A stretch of 64,000 bases of DNA from Odontesthes bonariensis. Lineage: Eukaryota; Chordata; Actinopteri; Atheriniformes; Atherinopsidae. The stretch lies in assembly GCF_027942865.1 (NCBI RefSeq), contig NC_134515.1, positions 35,095,449-35,159,448 of the forward strand, read 5' to 3'. The translations under genes and the position numbers were made by a program. Positions 20,887 to 49,162 of the stretch are shown one piece after another (position 1 is the first letter of the stretch; each line of letters begins with the position of its first letter). The notes under the pieces are model-generated. The model saw only the letters and a list, made by a program, of their open reading frames with translations. It did not search any database and was not told the origin of the DNA.

Positions 20887-21693
20887 ACCACATACAAAAT
20901 TAACAACATTACCATAGACCCTCGCACTCTTTATGTCTTAAGTTGTCTTTAGATATGATTTGCACTTAGACGGAAGAGTACCAAACTATCAGTACATATA
21001 ACCAAGCTAAAAACACACACACACAGGTCTCTTAAAGTCAGGATTCAGGAATATAAAATAGCAAGTGCTGCAGCAATAAGTGTCCTGCAGAATCATTTCT
21101 GTACAGTGCCTAGTAATCAAAGTGCTTATGTCACTAAATCACTAACAAAGTTTACCATTATTCAGTTTCAACTATCTAGTGTAATTCATAGCGGGTTTAA
21201 AAACAAAAATTGCCACACAGATGTGGCTTTTTACAGGTTCTTATCGCTCTTATAAAAAAATCATGTGGTTGGATAAAAACTTCTTTCAGTCTCTATAAGC
21301 TTTTTTTTTTTTTTTCTTATAGCCTACCATATGAGTGACATCCAATGAAAAGTTACCATAAGTGAAGCTTAAGCCACAAACATGAAATGAACTTAATCCC
21401 ATCATGCACGGCAGGATTTTCCAGCACCTGTAGGCCAAACGAGCCGCAGTCCTGAACTCGAGTTCAAATGATTTATAACTCTTTTTATATCATGTAGGCG
21501 GGGTTTCCTGTCAAGCATGAGGAAGTTATTGTCATTTCTCAGTGACACGTTCAACTGGTCCAGCCTAAAGCAGCAGTTTCTGTTCAAGCCATTCTTTGCG
21601 CTCCATTCTCTCTGCCTGTCGGAAAAGTGGAGTCGATCAGTTGAGCTGATGCGCGCAGAGGCTGCAAGTGAGCGCAATTCATCATGGTTCCAC
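20887..21693 (+). other. Upstream region of the kinase gene
   Basis: It has no recognisable repeat apart from a short (CA)n near 21012-21025 and a T-run at about 21302-21316. The end of this stretch must hold the 5' UTR and promoter of the kinase gene, but no TATA box or CpG-rich block stands out. An in-frame ATG at 21517 would add 59 residues to the kinase. Confidence 0.4.
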
Positions 21694-36611
<14,918 letters not shown>

Positions 36612-39423
36612 AAGCACGTCGACTTTCTGCTGTACATACTCAACGTCACAGAGGGGCAACAGAGATGTGATGCTGAGCAGGGATTGTGGGAGCTTATCAT
36701 TGAGGATTCCTTTTCCAAAGAAAATAGTTTCCACCAGGTTATTTTAGTCAGATCAAGATTTTCATAAACTTTTTTGTCTTTAAATTTGAGAGCCTATCAT
36801 GTTCTGGAACTTCCATTCATGCCAAACCATGTGCTTTGTCTCAGTTAGTAGGTCTATTTTTCTCTGTTGACTGGAAACAGCAGTTGATGAATCTTGATCT
36901 AACGACATTCTTTGCATGTGAAGTGTGTCTTGGGTGTCAAATTAAATAGAAATTTTCATATTGTGTACTTTACAAAACCAGAGTTACTAAATGTTTCTAA
37001 GTAGTCTCTAAAATACACAAAAAAAGTTGCCTTTACCAGTGTCAAAGTGAAGATCAAATGTTATCGAAATTAGTCTTCCTAGATGTGTTTTAAAGCATGA
37101 TTTTGAAGATCAAATGTCGTCACAGCAATGAACACATGCTGTTTAAAAATTAAACTCCTTTTGTATATTAGTTATACAAAATGGAGTAATTCTTCAGCTT
37201 TCTCTCTGCAGTGTTTATATTTGGCCAGCAAGAGGCAGCACCGTCTCACTATCTGATCTGTTTTTTTTTCTGAAAAAAGATTCCTTTTAGCTACAAGGGC
37301 TTAGGAATGTTTCTCCAGTCACCAAAAAATGCTGGGTTATCTTTTATAATGTCACGGTTATTCTGAATTTTCATATTTTTCCTGTATGTTTCTGTCTCCT
37401 TGTTCTGGTTCAGCGCCACATGTTGTGATCCTTTGAAACTAAACAATCTGTATCTGCTAGTAAGACATTTTTTGCCCCTGTGCAAGAATTAAAACATTTT
37501 TTTTTCATATCTGGAATAACATTGTTACAGTCAGTAACTTGGTGCACATTTGTATTTTCCCCATTCTCCAGGTCTATTGAGCATCAGAACATACTTGATT
37601 CAATTTTGTAAATTAAAGTGTAGCTCTCTTTCCTAAGAAAGTCATCAACTCTGCACACCCCTTTTTTTTCTTCTCCCTCAGCCAGACTTTTTTCACTGGT
37701 CTTATTTCTTTCACTGTGAGCACCTCACACACACAAACTCACACAGGATTGTACTGCAGTTCTTTTTGGGCTATTACTCAGACTTCTTTTCACTCTGTCC
37801 AAACTGAATCCCAAACCAAGACTCGAAGCCATGACCATAACAATCTCCCGCCGAACCCAACCCCAGGGCTTTAAAAACTAAATGCATAAGGACCAGGGCT
37901 CAGTCAGGACTATTTGTCCAAGTAAAGAATGTCTGTACATTTACATGCACATTTAAGTCAACCTACAGTTGTAGCTTGGCTTGGCTTGGCTTGGCTTGGC
38001 TTGGCTATTAGACTCTTCTCCCCATCTGACCATACAACCCAGAGAGGGAAATTGATTAGTTGATCGAAGTATGTCCAAATCTGCTATGATAAGTGGTGCA
38101 GGATGGCTACTCTAACAACTGAGCTACAGACAGTTTCCTGAGTTAGTTGTAAATATTCCTAATTGTAAATTTTCCCAAAAACTTAAATCATCACCTAGAT
38201 TTATGGTTCTTAAATTTTTATATCACTGAACCACAGATACAAATTTTAAAAGTTAGGACTATTGACATTTTTGCCCCATGAACCAAAACATTTATTGTTA
38301 ACTCAATTTTATGGTAGAGCTATCACCAGAGAGAACAGAATGAGTTTGACTCCTTAAAAGTAAGCTGTTTTTATTGGTTAAACAATTTGTGATAATTCTA
38401 ATAAATCTAATCGTGATAACAAATGGACTAGGTACAAGTAACTTGAGAATCTTCAATGACTTTTGGTGTTCCTACACCACATTGTAATAACCACTGACTA
38501 AACTGATCACATAAATAATCTTTTGAAACTTTAAATTGAAGTCAAGATCAGAAAGTCTGGTCTGAACAAATAAGGTACAACAGGGAGGACAGTCACTATG
38601 TAAGTTCCCCACAACTACAGAGTCTAAAATGTGCTTAATTGAAGATTGTGTCCAATGTATAAACATGTATAGTGTGTATATGCATGAAATGTACACAGTA
38701 CAGTGTGTCAATGTCCAGCCTGGGATACAATTAAGCGGTACTCATCCCGGAACCAGAGAATATTTGCAAACAGTTTTGGAACACAGAAGTTCAACCTTTG
38801 TTGACATCTTCCCTCACTATCCTTGGGGCAGGTTTGAGATGTGTGGCAGCTGTGTTTGGGGATTTGGCAAAATGATCAAATGTAATAGTAGCAGATATAA
38901 AACATAAAAAAAAAGCTATTCACACATGCATCCTGGTGATCTGATCACAAGTGTGCAGTCTCCTCATGAATCAGCCATTTGTAGAAAATGTTCTGAATTC
39001 TGTCCCGTGAATAGAATTTTGAATTTGCAATGTACAAAAAAAAGGGCAGGTAAGTTGTAGACACATTAGTTAGAAATTAGATGCTGATGAATCATACATG
39101 TTCATTTTCAATTCAGAAATGCTCTCTAATAACATTTATGGTAAGAAAGCATCCCTTTAGAAATCACATGGAAATTGCTTGTGTTTCTCACTGGAATAAT
39201 GTTAAGAGAGAAAAAAAAAGTTGCTTAGGGATGGAGTTGCTTGTTGCTGAGGTTGAACCAAACTATTTAGTTCATTCAGCTCATTCAAGTCAAGTTTACA
39301 TTTATTCACAAAGTGTATTTCATGCTTGAAGCTACAAAATGTGCTTTGCACAAATGAAAACAAAAAAACATTTGGAGCGATGGAGATTAATATTATTTAA
39401 CAGTACATTCATGCAACATAGCC
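36612..39423 (+). other. 3' UTR and downstream flank of the kinase gene
   Basis: No gene or clear transposon is visible. Several ATTAAA signals (for example near 36943, 37149, 37488 and 37613) could serve polyadenylation. A short TTGGC tandem repeat lies at about 37977-38006. Confidence 0.5.
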
Positions 39424-39650
39424 AAGCCAAGCCAACTTTATTTATAAAACACTTTAAAAACAGCAGCAACTGACCAGAGTTCCGAACAAATACAATAAGT
39501 TAACACAGAGGACACATAAAAGACAATATAACACAAATAAAATGAGCTCTCTCATTTTGAGTCAAAGGCCAATGAAAAAAGATGAGTTTTAAGAACAGAT
39601 TTAAAAATACACAGTGAGGGAGCCTGGCACCGAATTCCAAAGCCTAGGAA
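39424..39650 (-). repeat. L2-type LINE or SINE tail
   Basis: AGCCAAGCCAACTTTATTTA followed by TAAAACACTTTAAAAACAGC: the reverse complement of an L2-like 3' tail with an AGCCA repeat at its end. It is short and has no coding part. Confidence 0.55.
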
Positions 39651-39865
39651 AAAAAAGAAAAGTAAAAAAGAAAATGGTTAATGCCAAAGGATCAAAGGAG
39701 AGATCTCTGATGGAAATAAAACAAATGGTTTGATATCAAAGTCAATTCCACCCAATGTGTTGCAGCCCACAGATGGGACATTTCTGCAACTGGAGGAGAA
39801 CAGAGTACAATAGAGTGTCACAGTGGCTGAAAGCCAAAACAAGAAATGGACTCAAAAGCAAGATA

Positions 39866-42073
39866 TCACCAGGGCAACACAGGTTTATTCAGTGGAAATG
39901 GAGAACTGGAAGAATGGCCAGGAAAACGCTCGGGGAGACTTGAGGCAACAGGCTTGAGCTGGGAAACATGGAACGTGGGATGGATCCGGAGCGCTGCAGG
40001 GAGCGTCAACCTAATGTCTGTGGGGCTGATAATAGAGTTTATTTCAGCATACTGAGGAGCCGGACGTCTATGGCGGTCTGCCAGGCGGCGATTCTGGTCC
40101 GCAGTGCACTGAAGGGCCTCACGAACCATGTCCCATGTCTGCTGAGCCCACAGAAGGTGGTGCTGGACTGAGTGAACCGCCAATTCTTCCCCTAGCTGGG
40201 AATTGTGGGCATACTCAATCCAAGGAAGTTGTTGACTGCAGGTGGAAGGATCTTTGGTGGTAACACACCTGAGCGCTGCAACTTCTGATTAAGGTGCTCA
40301 GTATGGCCATTAGATTGCGGGTGGTACCCCGAGCTGAGTGATACCTTAGCCCCCAAGGAGGTACAGAATGTTTTCCAGATCCGAGAAATAAACTGAGGAC
40401 CCCGGTCAGAAAGGAATACCGTGGAGTCTGAAAACATGTTTGACAAGAAGGTCTGCAGTTTCTAAGACAGATGGAAGTTTTTTAAGAGGAATGAAATGAG
40501 CTGCTTTGGAGAAACGATCAACTACAGTCAGAACTATTGTGTGGCCTTGAGATGAGGGCAATCCTGTAGGAAAATCCACTGCTATATGAGACCATGGTCA
40601 TCCAGGAATAGGTAAGGGTTGAAGCAGACCGGCAGGGTGTTGATTACCACTCTTACTACAGGCACACACAGAACAAGCCGCTATGTATTCTCGAGTGTCT
40701 TCGTCCATAGAAAGCCACCAGAAATACCTTTTAAGGAAAGATATGGTACGTTGGCAACCCGGATGGCAGGTAAATTTGGCTGTGTGTGCCCAGTGGATAA
40801 CTGCAGATCGAGCAGAGGCAGGAACATAGCGGGGGACCGGTTCTTGGATCAGGATCAGCACAGAGTCCCTGTTGTATTTTATCCTCCACCGCCACCCCCA
40901 CAACACAGGACCAAGGCAGGGTCGGTGGTACCACCTGAGGAGAACTGGCGAGAGAGAGCATCAGGCTTGACATTTCGGGTACCAGGGCGATAGGTTATGG
41001 AAAAGTTGAATCGGCCAAAAAACAGAGCCCAGGGGGCTTGCCTGGAATTAAGTCTTTTAGCATCTCTCAGGTAAATCAGATTTTTGTGGTCGGTCCAAAC
41101 CACAAAAGGCTGTTTGGCACCTTCAAGCCAATCCCTCTATTCATCTAAAGCCAGCTTGACTGCCAAGAGTTCTCTATTGCCGACATCATAGTTGCGCTCA
41201 GCCGAGGTTAGCTTGCGAGAGATATAGGCGCAGGGATGCATCTTACCTCCCGACTGCTGCAACCCCAGAATCTGAGGTGTCCACTTCAACCACAAACTGA
41301 CACTCAGGATCGGGTTGGATTAAGATCGGAGCAGTGGTGAAATGGTGCTTAAGGGCTGCAAAGGCTGCCTCCGCCTCAGGAGACCAGTAGAACGGCAGTT
41401 TGGTGGAAGTTAAGCGGGTTAACGGTGCTGCGACTTGAATGTAATTCCGGATGAAACGGCGGTAAAAATTGGCAAAGCCCAGAAAACGTTGTAAGTGTTT
41501 TCGCGAAGAGGGAGTAGGCCATTCCGCAACTGCTTGAATCTTGAGGGGATCAGTCTTCACCTGCCCGCCCTCAAAAATGTAGCCCAGGAAGGTGACTGAA
41601 GGTTTGTGGAAGTCATATTTTTCCGCCTTAACGTAGAGACGGTTCTCCAGCAGCCTCTGCAGCACAGATCGTACGTGCCGTTTGTGTTCTTCCATAGAAG
41701 AAGAAAAATGAGGATGGCGTCCAAATAAACAAACATGAAGAGGTTTAGGAAATCTCTCAGGACATCATTGACTAAGTTTTGAAAAACTGCTGGGGCGTTG
41801 GTTAAGACTAGATATTTTACTAGATACTAGATACATTACTAGATATTCAAAATGTCCCAACGGGGTATTAAAGGCAGTCTTCCACTCATCTCCCTCGCGT
41901 ATACGCACTAAGTGATAGCCATTTCTGAGATCCAGTCTGGTGAAAACATTGGATCCTTGTATGGGCTCAAATGCTGAGGTGAGAAGGGGTAAGGAATACT
42001 TGTTCCTTATGGTTATCTCGTTAAGGCCACGATAATCGATGCAGGGGCGAAGGGTCTTATCTTTTTTATCCAC
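39866..42073 (-). pseudogene. gypsy pol pseudogene
   Basis: 42073-41765 has [20 protein letters not shown] and [14 protein letters not shown] (first RT Asp). 41695-41243 has the RT thumb and tether ([33 protein letters not shown]). 41103-40879 has an RNase H end ([22 protein letters not shown]). 40906-40598 has an integrase HHCC-like region, 40446-40192 an integrase core ([26 protein letters not shown]), and 40183-39866 a GPY-like end (HPTFHVSQLKPV). The RT YxDD block lies between frames near 41720 and is not cleanly readable. Multiple frameshifts make it a pseudogene. Confidence 0.8.
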
Positions 42074-42100
42074 AAAGAAAAATCTTGCCCCAACAGGTGA
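39866..42100 (-). mobile_element. Ty3/gypsy pol fragment, RT-RNaseH-IN order
   Basis: On the - strand, in several frames, come RT, RNase H, integrase zinc region, integrase core and a pol C-terminus, the usual Ty3/gypsy order. It stops near 42100 at the [20 protein letters not shown] start of RT, where a hAT fragment begins. LTR sequence is not evident. The missing gag-protease part may be the segment at 51300-54070. Confidence 0.8.
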
Positions 42101-42104
42101 CGAA

Positions 42105-43060
42105 GATCAGGGCTTTTGGGGGCCCTAAGCATAAATGGTCAATGTCCTAATCAAAATATTTTCCTTGAACTATGCAGAACTGTAACTATTGGATAGTGAG
42201 CAAAAACTAAATTGTGTGTGCATTCTCCACAGCTGCAGGAGGCTTTACAAAGGTGCACGACGACTTTTCCTGGCAGCAAAATCACTAATCAAGTCATCAT
42301 AAGACACACCATGTGCCACATCAGCATTGATGCTAATGACAGCAAGGCCACTTAAGCGTTCTTGTCCCATTGTTGACCGTAGATAGGTTTTAATGAGTTT
42401 CAGTTTGGAAAAACTGCGCTCAGCAGAGGCAACTGTAACTGGAAGAGTCAAAGAAATTCTTAGAGCAATCCAAAGATTTGGATACACTTCTTGCAGGTTA
42501 CTGTCATGCAGAAAGGTCAGCATCTCCATGGCAGTTGTCTGTGGTGGCAGTTGAGGGAGGTTGATTATCTCCTGCATCATATCCAGTCCATCAACATCAG
42601 CTTCGCCTTTATCTGTGAGAGTTTTCTCCACATCGATACAGTGTTTGTGCAGGGCCTCCTTGGATATCCCTTGTACTTTCTGAAAATCAAGTAACAGTCC
42701 AAATGTGTCTCTCACCTGGCTCAGGGTCTCGAACCGCTCCTGCAGTGACATCAGAGCGGAGTCTACAACTCGGTTGAAAAATTCAACTTCAAGCCTCTTC
42801 TGTGCATCACTGAAGGGCTCGTCTGGAGCTTCATAGCCAAACTGCCTTTTTGTGCGTCTCAACCTCTTTTGTTTGAGCCCATGGTCAAGGTTTCCCACGC
42901 AGCAAGACGCACCGTAAAGTAACATCTCCATGAACTGCATATACAATTGCAAAAACGAGTTCTCAAGGTGTCCCGCCATCGTTTATTTGAAAATTTTGAT
43001 GCAGACAGGTGTATTTAACCCTACCTCCTTGGCTTGTGCCTACGTCATTGTACACGCCCA
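42105..43060 (-). mobile_element. hAT element fragment
   Basis: It is a 3' part of a hAT transposon lying between gypsy pol and Rex3 copy B. The 42110-42135 stretch (TTTTGGGGGCCCTAAGC) could be a terminal region, but no matching end was found. 43060-43230 is GC-rich with CGCGGGTCGAAGG/GACCCGCT inverted motifs and a GAAAGGGGC end, perhaps a separate MITE. Confidence 0.55.
42245..42979 (-). pseudogene. hAT transposase C-terminal domain (ZMYM-like family)
   Basis: A 244-residue open frame ends with the hAT dimerisation motif: LWIALRISLTLPVTVASAER, then SFSKLKLIKTYLRSTM and RLSGLAVISIN. The Glu of ASAERSFSKL is the third catalytic residue of the hAT DDE triad; the two Asp regions are absent. Upstream residues (FQKVQGISKEALHKHC) are typical of transposases related to ZMYM proteins. 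The Met at 42979 is probably internal, so this is a fragment rather than a gene. Confidence 0.7.
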
Positions 43061-43214
43061 GCATTTTATGTGTTTCGTGTGACGCTCTGCCACTAGGCAA
43101 CTCCCCCTGAACTCGGCTTCAGGCGACACGGGTCACCAAGCGTTCGTATTGCTCGACGCGGGTCGAAGGTGCAATTTTGACCCGCTTAGATAGCGGGTCG
43201 CAGTGTGAAAGGGG

Positions 43215-46200
43215 CTAGTGATTGGATGTATAGCCCATATTCGGGTGGGGTCGCGGGGGCAGCAGCTTGAGCAGAGAAACCCAGACGTCCCTGTCCCCGG
43301 CCACTTCCTCCAGCTCTTCTGGGGGGACCCCGAGGCATTCCCAGGCCAGCCGAGAAACATAGTCTCTCCAACGTGTCCTGGGTCTTCCCCGGGGCCTCCT
43401 CTCAGTGGGACGGGCTCGGAACACCTCACCAGGGAGGCGTCCAGGAGGCATCCTAACCAGATGCCCGAGCCACCTCATCTGACTCCTCTCGATGCGGAGG
43501 AGCAGCGGTTCTACTCTGAGCCCCTCCCCGATGACCGAGCTTCTCACCCTATCTTTAAGGGAGAGCCCAGACACCCTGCGGAGGAAACTCATTTCGGCCG
43601 CTTGTATTCGCGATCTCGTTCTTTCGGTCACTACCCACAGCTCGTGACCACAGGTGAGGGTAGGAACATAGATTGACCGGTAAATCGAGAGCTTGGCCTT
43701 CTGGCTCAGCTCCTTCTTCACCACGACGGGCCGGTGCAGAGCCCGCATCACTGTGGACACCGCACCGATCCGCCTGTCAATCTCCTGCTCCATTCGTCCC
43801 TCACTCGTGAACAAGACCCTGAGATACTTAAACTTCTCCACTTGGGGAAGGGTCTCATTCCCGACCCGGAGAGGGGATTCCACCCTTTTCCGGCCGAAGA
43901 CCATGGTCTCAGATTTGGAGGTGCTTCTCATCCCAGCCGCTTCACACTCGGCTGCGAACCGCTCCAGTGAGAGCTGAAGGTCACGGCCCGACGACGCCAA
44001 CAGAACCACATCGTCCGCAAAGAGCAGAGACCCGATTCTGAGGTTGTCAAAACGGACCCCATCAATGCCCTGGCTGCGCCTAGAAATTCTGTCCATAAAA
44101 ATGATGAACAGAATCGGTGACAAAGGGCAGCCCTGACGGAGTCCAACCCTCACAGGAAACATGTCCGACTTACTGCCGGCAATATGGACCAAACCCCACA
44201 AGAGCCCCCGAGGGACATGGTCGAACGTTTCTCCAAGTCCACAAAACACATGTAGATCAGCTGGGCAAACTCCCATGCACCCTCCAGGATCCTGCCGAGG
44301 GTATAGAGTTGGTCCACTGTTCCACGGCCAGGACGAAAACCACACTGCACCTCCTGAAGCCGAGATTTGATTATCTGGCGGATCCTCCAGTACCCCCGAA
44401 TAGACCTTACCAGGGAGGCTGAGGAGTGTGATCCCCCTATAGTTGAAACACACCCTCCGGTCACCACCACCACCACCACCACCACCCCGATCTGCCAGTC
44501 CAGAGGCACTGTCCCCGATGTCCACGCGATGCTGCAGAGGCGTGCCAACCAAGACAGCCCTACAACATCCAGAGCCTTGAGGAACTCAAGACGGACCTCA
44601 TCCACCCCTGGGGCCTTGCCACTGAGGAGCTTTTTGACCACCTCGTCAACCTCGGCCCCAGAAATGGGAGGCCCCACGTCCGAGCTCCCCAACCCTGCTT
44701 CCTCATCGGAAGGCGTGTCGGTAGGATTGAGGAGGCCCTCGAAGTATTCCCCCCACCGACTCACAACGTCCCTAGTTGAGGTCAGCATAGCCCCGCCCTC
44801 ACCATAAACAGTGTTGACGGTGCACCACTTTCCCCCCCTGAGCCGCCGGATGGTGGACCAGAAACTCCTCGAGGCCCTCCGGAAATCATTCTCCATGGCC
44901 TCCCCGAACTCCTCCCAAGTCCGAGTTTTTGCCTCAGCAACCGCCGAGGCCGCGTTCCGCTTGACCTGTCGGTACCCATCAGCTGCTTCCAGAGTCCCAC
45001 TGGCCAAAAAGGCCCGATAGGACTCCTTCTTCAGCTCAACGGCTTCCCTCTCCACTGGTGTCTACCAGCAGGTTCGGGGATTGCCGCCACGACAGGCACC
45101 AACCACCTTACCGCCACAGCTCCGGTCGGCCGCCTCAACAATGGAGGCACGGAACATGGCCCATTCGGGCTCAATGTCCCCCACCTCCCCCGGGACATGG
45201 TTGAAGCTCTGCCGGAGGTGGGAGTTGAAACTCCTCCTTACAGGGGATTCCGCCAGCCGTTCCCAGCAGACCCTCACAATACGTTTGGGCCTGCCAGGTC
45301 TGACCAGCTTCCTCCCCCACCAGCGGAGCCAACTCACCACCAGGTGGTGATCAGTTGACAGCTCCGTCCCTCTCTTCACCCGAGTGTCCAGGACATACAA
45401 CCGCAAGTCCGACGATACAACCACAAAGTCGATCATCGAGATGCGGCCTAGGGTGTCCTGGTGCCAAGTGCACATATGGACACCCTTATTCCTGAACATG
45501 GTGTTCGTTATGGACAGTCCATGACCAGCACAGAAGTCCAATAACAAAACACCACTCTGATCAGATCGGGGGGGGGGGGCGGGGGGCGTTCCTCCCAATC
45601 ACACCCTTCCAGGTCTCACTGTCATTGCCCACGTGAGCATTGAAGTCCCCCAGCAGGACGAGGGAGTCTCCCGGAGGAGCACTCTCCAGTGCCTCCTCCA
45701 GGGACTCCAAAAAGGGTGGGTACTCTGAACTGCCGTTCGGTGCATAAGCACAAACAACAGTCAGGACACGTCCCCCCATCCGGAGGCGGAGGGAGGCTAC
45801 CCTCTCGTCCACCGGGGTAAACCCCAATGTACAGGCACACAGCCGGGGGGCAATAAGTATGCCCACACCTGCTCTACTCCTCTCACCACGGGCAACTCCA
45901 GAGTGGAAGAGAGTCCAACCCCTCTCAAGGAGGCTGGTTCCGGAGCCCAAGCCATGTGTCGAGGTGAGTCCAACTATATCTAGCCGGAACCGCTCAGCCT
46001 TGCGCACCAGCTCAGGCTCCTTCCCCAGCAGAGAGGTGACGTTCCACGTCCCAAGAGCCAGCTTTAGTAGCCGAGGATCAGACCGCCAAGGTCTCCTCCT
46101 TCGGCTGCCACCCATCTCACAAGGCACCCGACCCCCTTGGCCCATCCCACGGGTGGTGAGCCTGTCGGAAGGGGGACCCCTGTAGTTTCTTCGGGCTGTG

Positions 46201-46454
46201 CCCGACCGAGCCCCACGGGCACAGACCCGGCCACCAGGCGCCACCCCTGGGTCTGGCTCCAGGGGGAGGCCCCGGTGACTCGTGTCCAGGCCAGTGTTAA
46301 TTTCGTTAAACGAGACGAGACTAAAAATGTTCGTTGACGAGCCTTTCCCTATCACAAAAGACGTGACGATGACGAGACTACAGTGTTCTAAAAAAACACA
46401 AACGAAAACTGTCATGAGATGCATTTCGTTGACGAACAAAAACGAGACGAACAT
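43215..46454 (-). pseudogene. Rex3 copy B endonuclease-RT, four frames
   Basis: The endonuclease is in 46454-45561 ([33 protein letters not shown]) and 45598-45062 ([33 protein letters not shown]). The linker to early RT is in 45055-44150, and RT plus C-terminus in 44552-43215 (VRVGLRQGCPLSPILFIIFM, LLFADDVVLLASSGRDLQL). A CCA trinucleotide expansion at about 44464-44486 inserts a Gly/Val run in the RT, and a G-run near 45570 causes another frame break. Despite the frameshifts, similarity to copy A is high. Confidence 0.8.
43238..46291 (-). mobile_element. Rex3 copy B
   Basis: It is colinear with copy A over RT and endonuclease and uninterrupted, so it serves as the reference for the insertions in A. 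It has a longer 5' part (46150-46291). Its 5' end is cut by the hAT element beginning at 46292, and its 3' end stops near 43238 without a GATG-type tail. 44115-44135 carries the same Rex3 primer-like block as copy A. Confidence 0.85.
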
Positions 46455-46916
46455 GCCATGCTAGAAATAAAAACTAAACAAAAAAAATCCCTTGTTTTCG
46501 TCAACCATAATTTAGAAGATCCACCAGAACTTTTGAAAATGATTAAATGTGTTTCAGCCGGCAGTTGACACGTCACGTTCAACGTCCTCTTGCCGCGCAG
46601 GCATAAGCTGCGACTGCCTGCCTACTTCACAGACAGTGCTAGCTAGAAGGAAGACAGCGTGCACCTGCTGAAACAGCATAATGCTTGCCCTTGTTGGTCG
46701 GAAGAGGAGGATGGATATCTGGTCCCACTTCAATTATATTGAGGGAGAAAAAAAATCGCAATGCCTCAGGTGTGAGAAAAAGGTCGCTGGGAAAAATACA
46801 CTAACCTGAAGAGGCACCTTCATCTGAACCACGCGGATATCAAGGTAAGGCGTGAGTCTGAATGCAAGCTAATCTAACAACTAGCGTCCATGGAAGTAGC
46901 GATTCAAATGGAGGTA

Positions 46917-47614
46917 CAGTGGAAACCGCTTAATCACGTTGGTCCAGAGCCAATTTGAACACTATAAGCGGTTGATTACTAAGACCGAATTTGTATGATT
47001 TTATTTTTATTGCTATTTTATTTTTTACTCCCTTGATTCCTTTCTGGACGTCTGCTTCTGCCTCGCTAGCTAACGTAACGAGTTGACACCGGGCAGCAAG
47101 CCGAGATGCTGCGGCGAAGCTTGGCATTCCTCAGGCTACCTTGTGTAGTCTAATTAAGCAACGAGAGACAGTCATGAATGCTAACGACGGGAAAAGCACG
47201 TGAGGAATGCCAAGCTTCGCCGCAGCATCTCATTGGCTCGTTTTTGGTAATTTGTCATACGCCTCGAGGAGACTACGTTTTTCATTCAGAGAAAATGACT
47301 TCCTTTTTCCAGCCATGATTCGCGCGCTTGCTGCCCGGTGTCAACTCGTTACGTTAGCTAGCGAGGCAGAAGCAGACGTCCAGAAAGGAATCAAGGGAGT
47401 AAAAAATAAAATAGCTACATGTAGTTTTAAAATTATTTTTGCACATGTTTACATTCATAAAATGGCCAAAAATGAACATTATAAGCGGATTTCTTGATTA
47501 CTATAAACAAATTATTTAAACAGCATTTGTATAGAAATTATTCTGTCCCAAGCCTTTTGATCTATATAAGCGGTTGATTACTATATCCATGACCACTATA
47601 AGCGGTTTCCACTG
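46917..47614. mobile_element. Mariner/Tc-type MITE with a large internal inverted repeat
   Basis: The ends CAGTGGAAACCGCTTA and AGCGGTTTCCACTG are flanked by TA (46915-46916 and 47615-47616). The interior folds back on itself: about 47008-47135 is nearly the reverse complement of about 47199-47418, so the same peptide start MPSFAAAS is readable on both strands. It sits in the first intron of the hAT transposase gene. Confidence 0.8.
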
Positions 47615-49162
47615 TATTATGATGCATGTCTATTCATATTGCGGTTTTTGGTGTGCATCATCCAATATGTTCGTATCAGAATGTGGTAAACCGAGTGAAA
47701 GTGCTTACGTGCTCATCCAAGTGATGGAAACAGACGGTTGAAGCAACTAGGGTATGTCATGTCATGTGCTATTTCAGTGATGGACTCGCTTGCATTTTAA
47801 CATGGTGTCAGGTTTGACGACAGCACATTACGCTGTCCGGTAAAGCATCACTTGTAATAACTTGGTGAGTGAGTAGAGTGGTTGAGGTTAATACATCACT
47901 GTGTTAGTTTGCTAGCATGGTAGGCTAACACCCATGCAGGTAGCATAGGATTCTCATGCTGCATTAGTTTGGCGTTTTTTTTCTTCTATATTGGGAAATA
48001 TAGTGAACATAGTGGTAAATGAAGGAGTTAAGGAAAACTTCGGCAAAACATTTCCTTTCTCTCATATTGACTTTACCCCGCTTTGTTTTACATGTTATTT
48101 AAACAGTAGGATTACTTCAGTATTGCTTCAACAAGTTCTGAATCTCGTCGAACATGTAACGCGACTGAGCCTTCTTCCAACATGACGAGCAATGTGCTAC
48201 ATCGTATTTGATGCAAACTCGGTTACAGGCAGGGAATTGGCGAGTTATGAGAATGAAGAAAGGTGTTGTGTCTTGTCTATATGAACAATCATCAACACAG
48301 AATGATTTATTTAGTACTGTATGTGTATCCTGATTTTATGTTTGTCACCATTATTAATACTTGTGAGCTATTGTATAGCGTTTTGTGAAACCTCATAGTA
48401 GCCTATTTATTTCTCACCCTAGATTCCAGATGTCGCCCACCCAGCCCCAGCCTCAGCCCCGGCAGCCAAAGACAGCCCCTCTTTCGCAACTTCAAGTGCC
48501 TTCTTTCAAAAAAAGAAGTACAATACATAATCCCGAGAACAGCGCCAGAAGGAAGAAGCCATAGCGAAATGGATTGCCAGGACCGCCCTCCCACTACGGA
48601 CAGTTGAAGACGAGGAGTTTTTAAATATGTTAAAAGTCCTAGATAAAAGGGTGACTGTCCCGAAGAAAACCAAAACCTCCAATCTAATTGAGCACATGTA
48701 CCTGGCTGAAAAAATTAAATTCAAAAGCAGATTGGCAATTGCACGAAAAGTGACTATCGGAACAGACATCTGGAGCAAAAAAGGACTTACAGCCTCCTTC
48801 CTTGCAGTGAGTGCCTGCTACTTCAATGTGCAACAGGAAAAAGCTGAACACATCCTTTTGAACCTAAAGCAGCTGACTCATCCACACACTGCACTGTCTA
48901 TTGCTGTACATGTCAATGAGTGTCTAGATGAATGGGGGATTCCAAAAGACAAAGTCCTGACGGTCATCACAGACAACGGCAGCAACATGGTATGTGCCTT
49001 TCGCCATGATGATGACGACGACGACGACGACACCAGCTCTGATGATGATGACGATGGCCAGGACACTGATGGCGAGGATGAGGCAGATGAAAGGTCAGTC
49101 TGTGTTTGATGTGTGTAGAGGCTTCACACTGTTGTAGATTTTCAATATTCAACTTAAAAAGA

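Noticed and set aside
18896..20952. Three overlapping + strand open frames of more than 600 codons each, encoding a Ser/Pro/Cys-rich repeat protein
   Set aside because: They are produced by a stop-free 32-bp tandem repeat whose length is not a multiple of 3, so every frame is open. There is no non-repeat domain.
48878..49152. Ser-rich antisense frames opposite the Asp-rich tract
   Set aside because: They are the antisense shadow of the GAT/GAC repeat in the hAT transposase.
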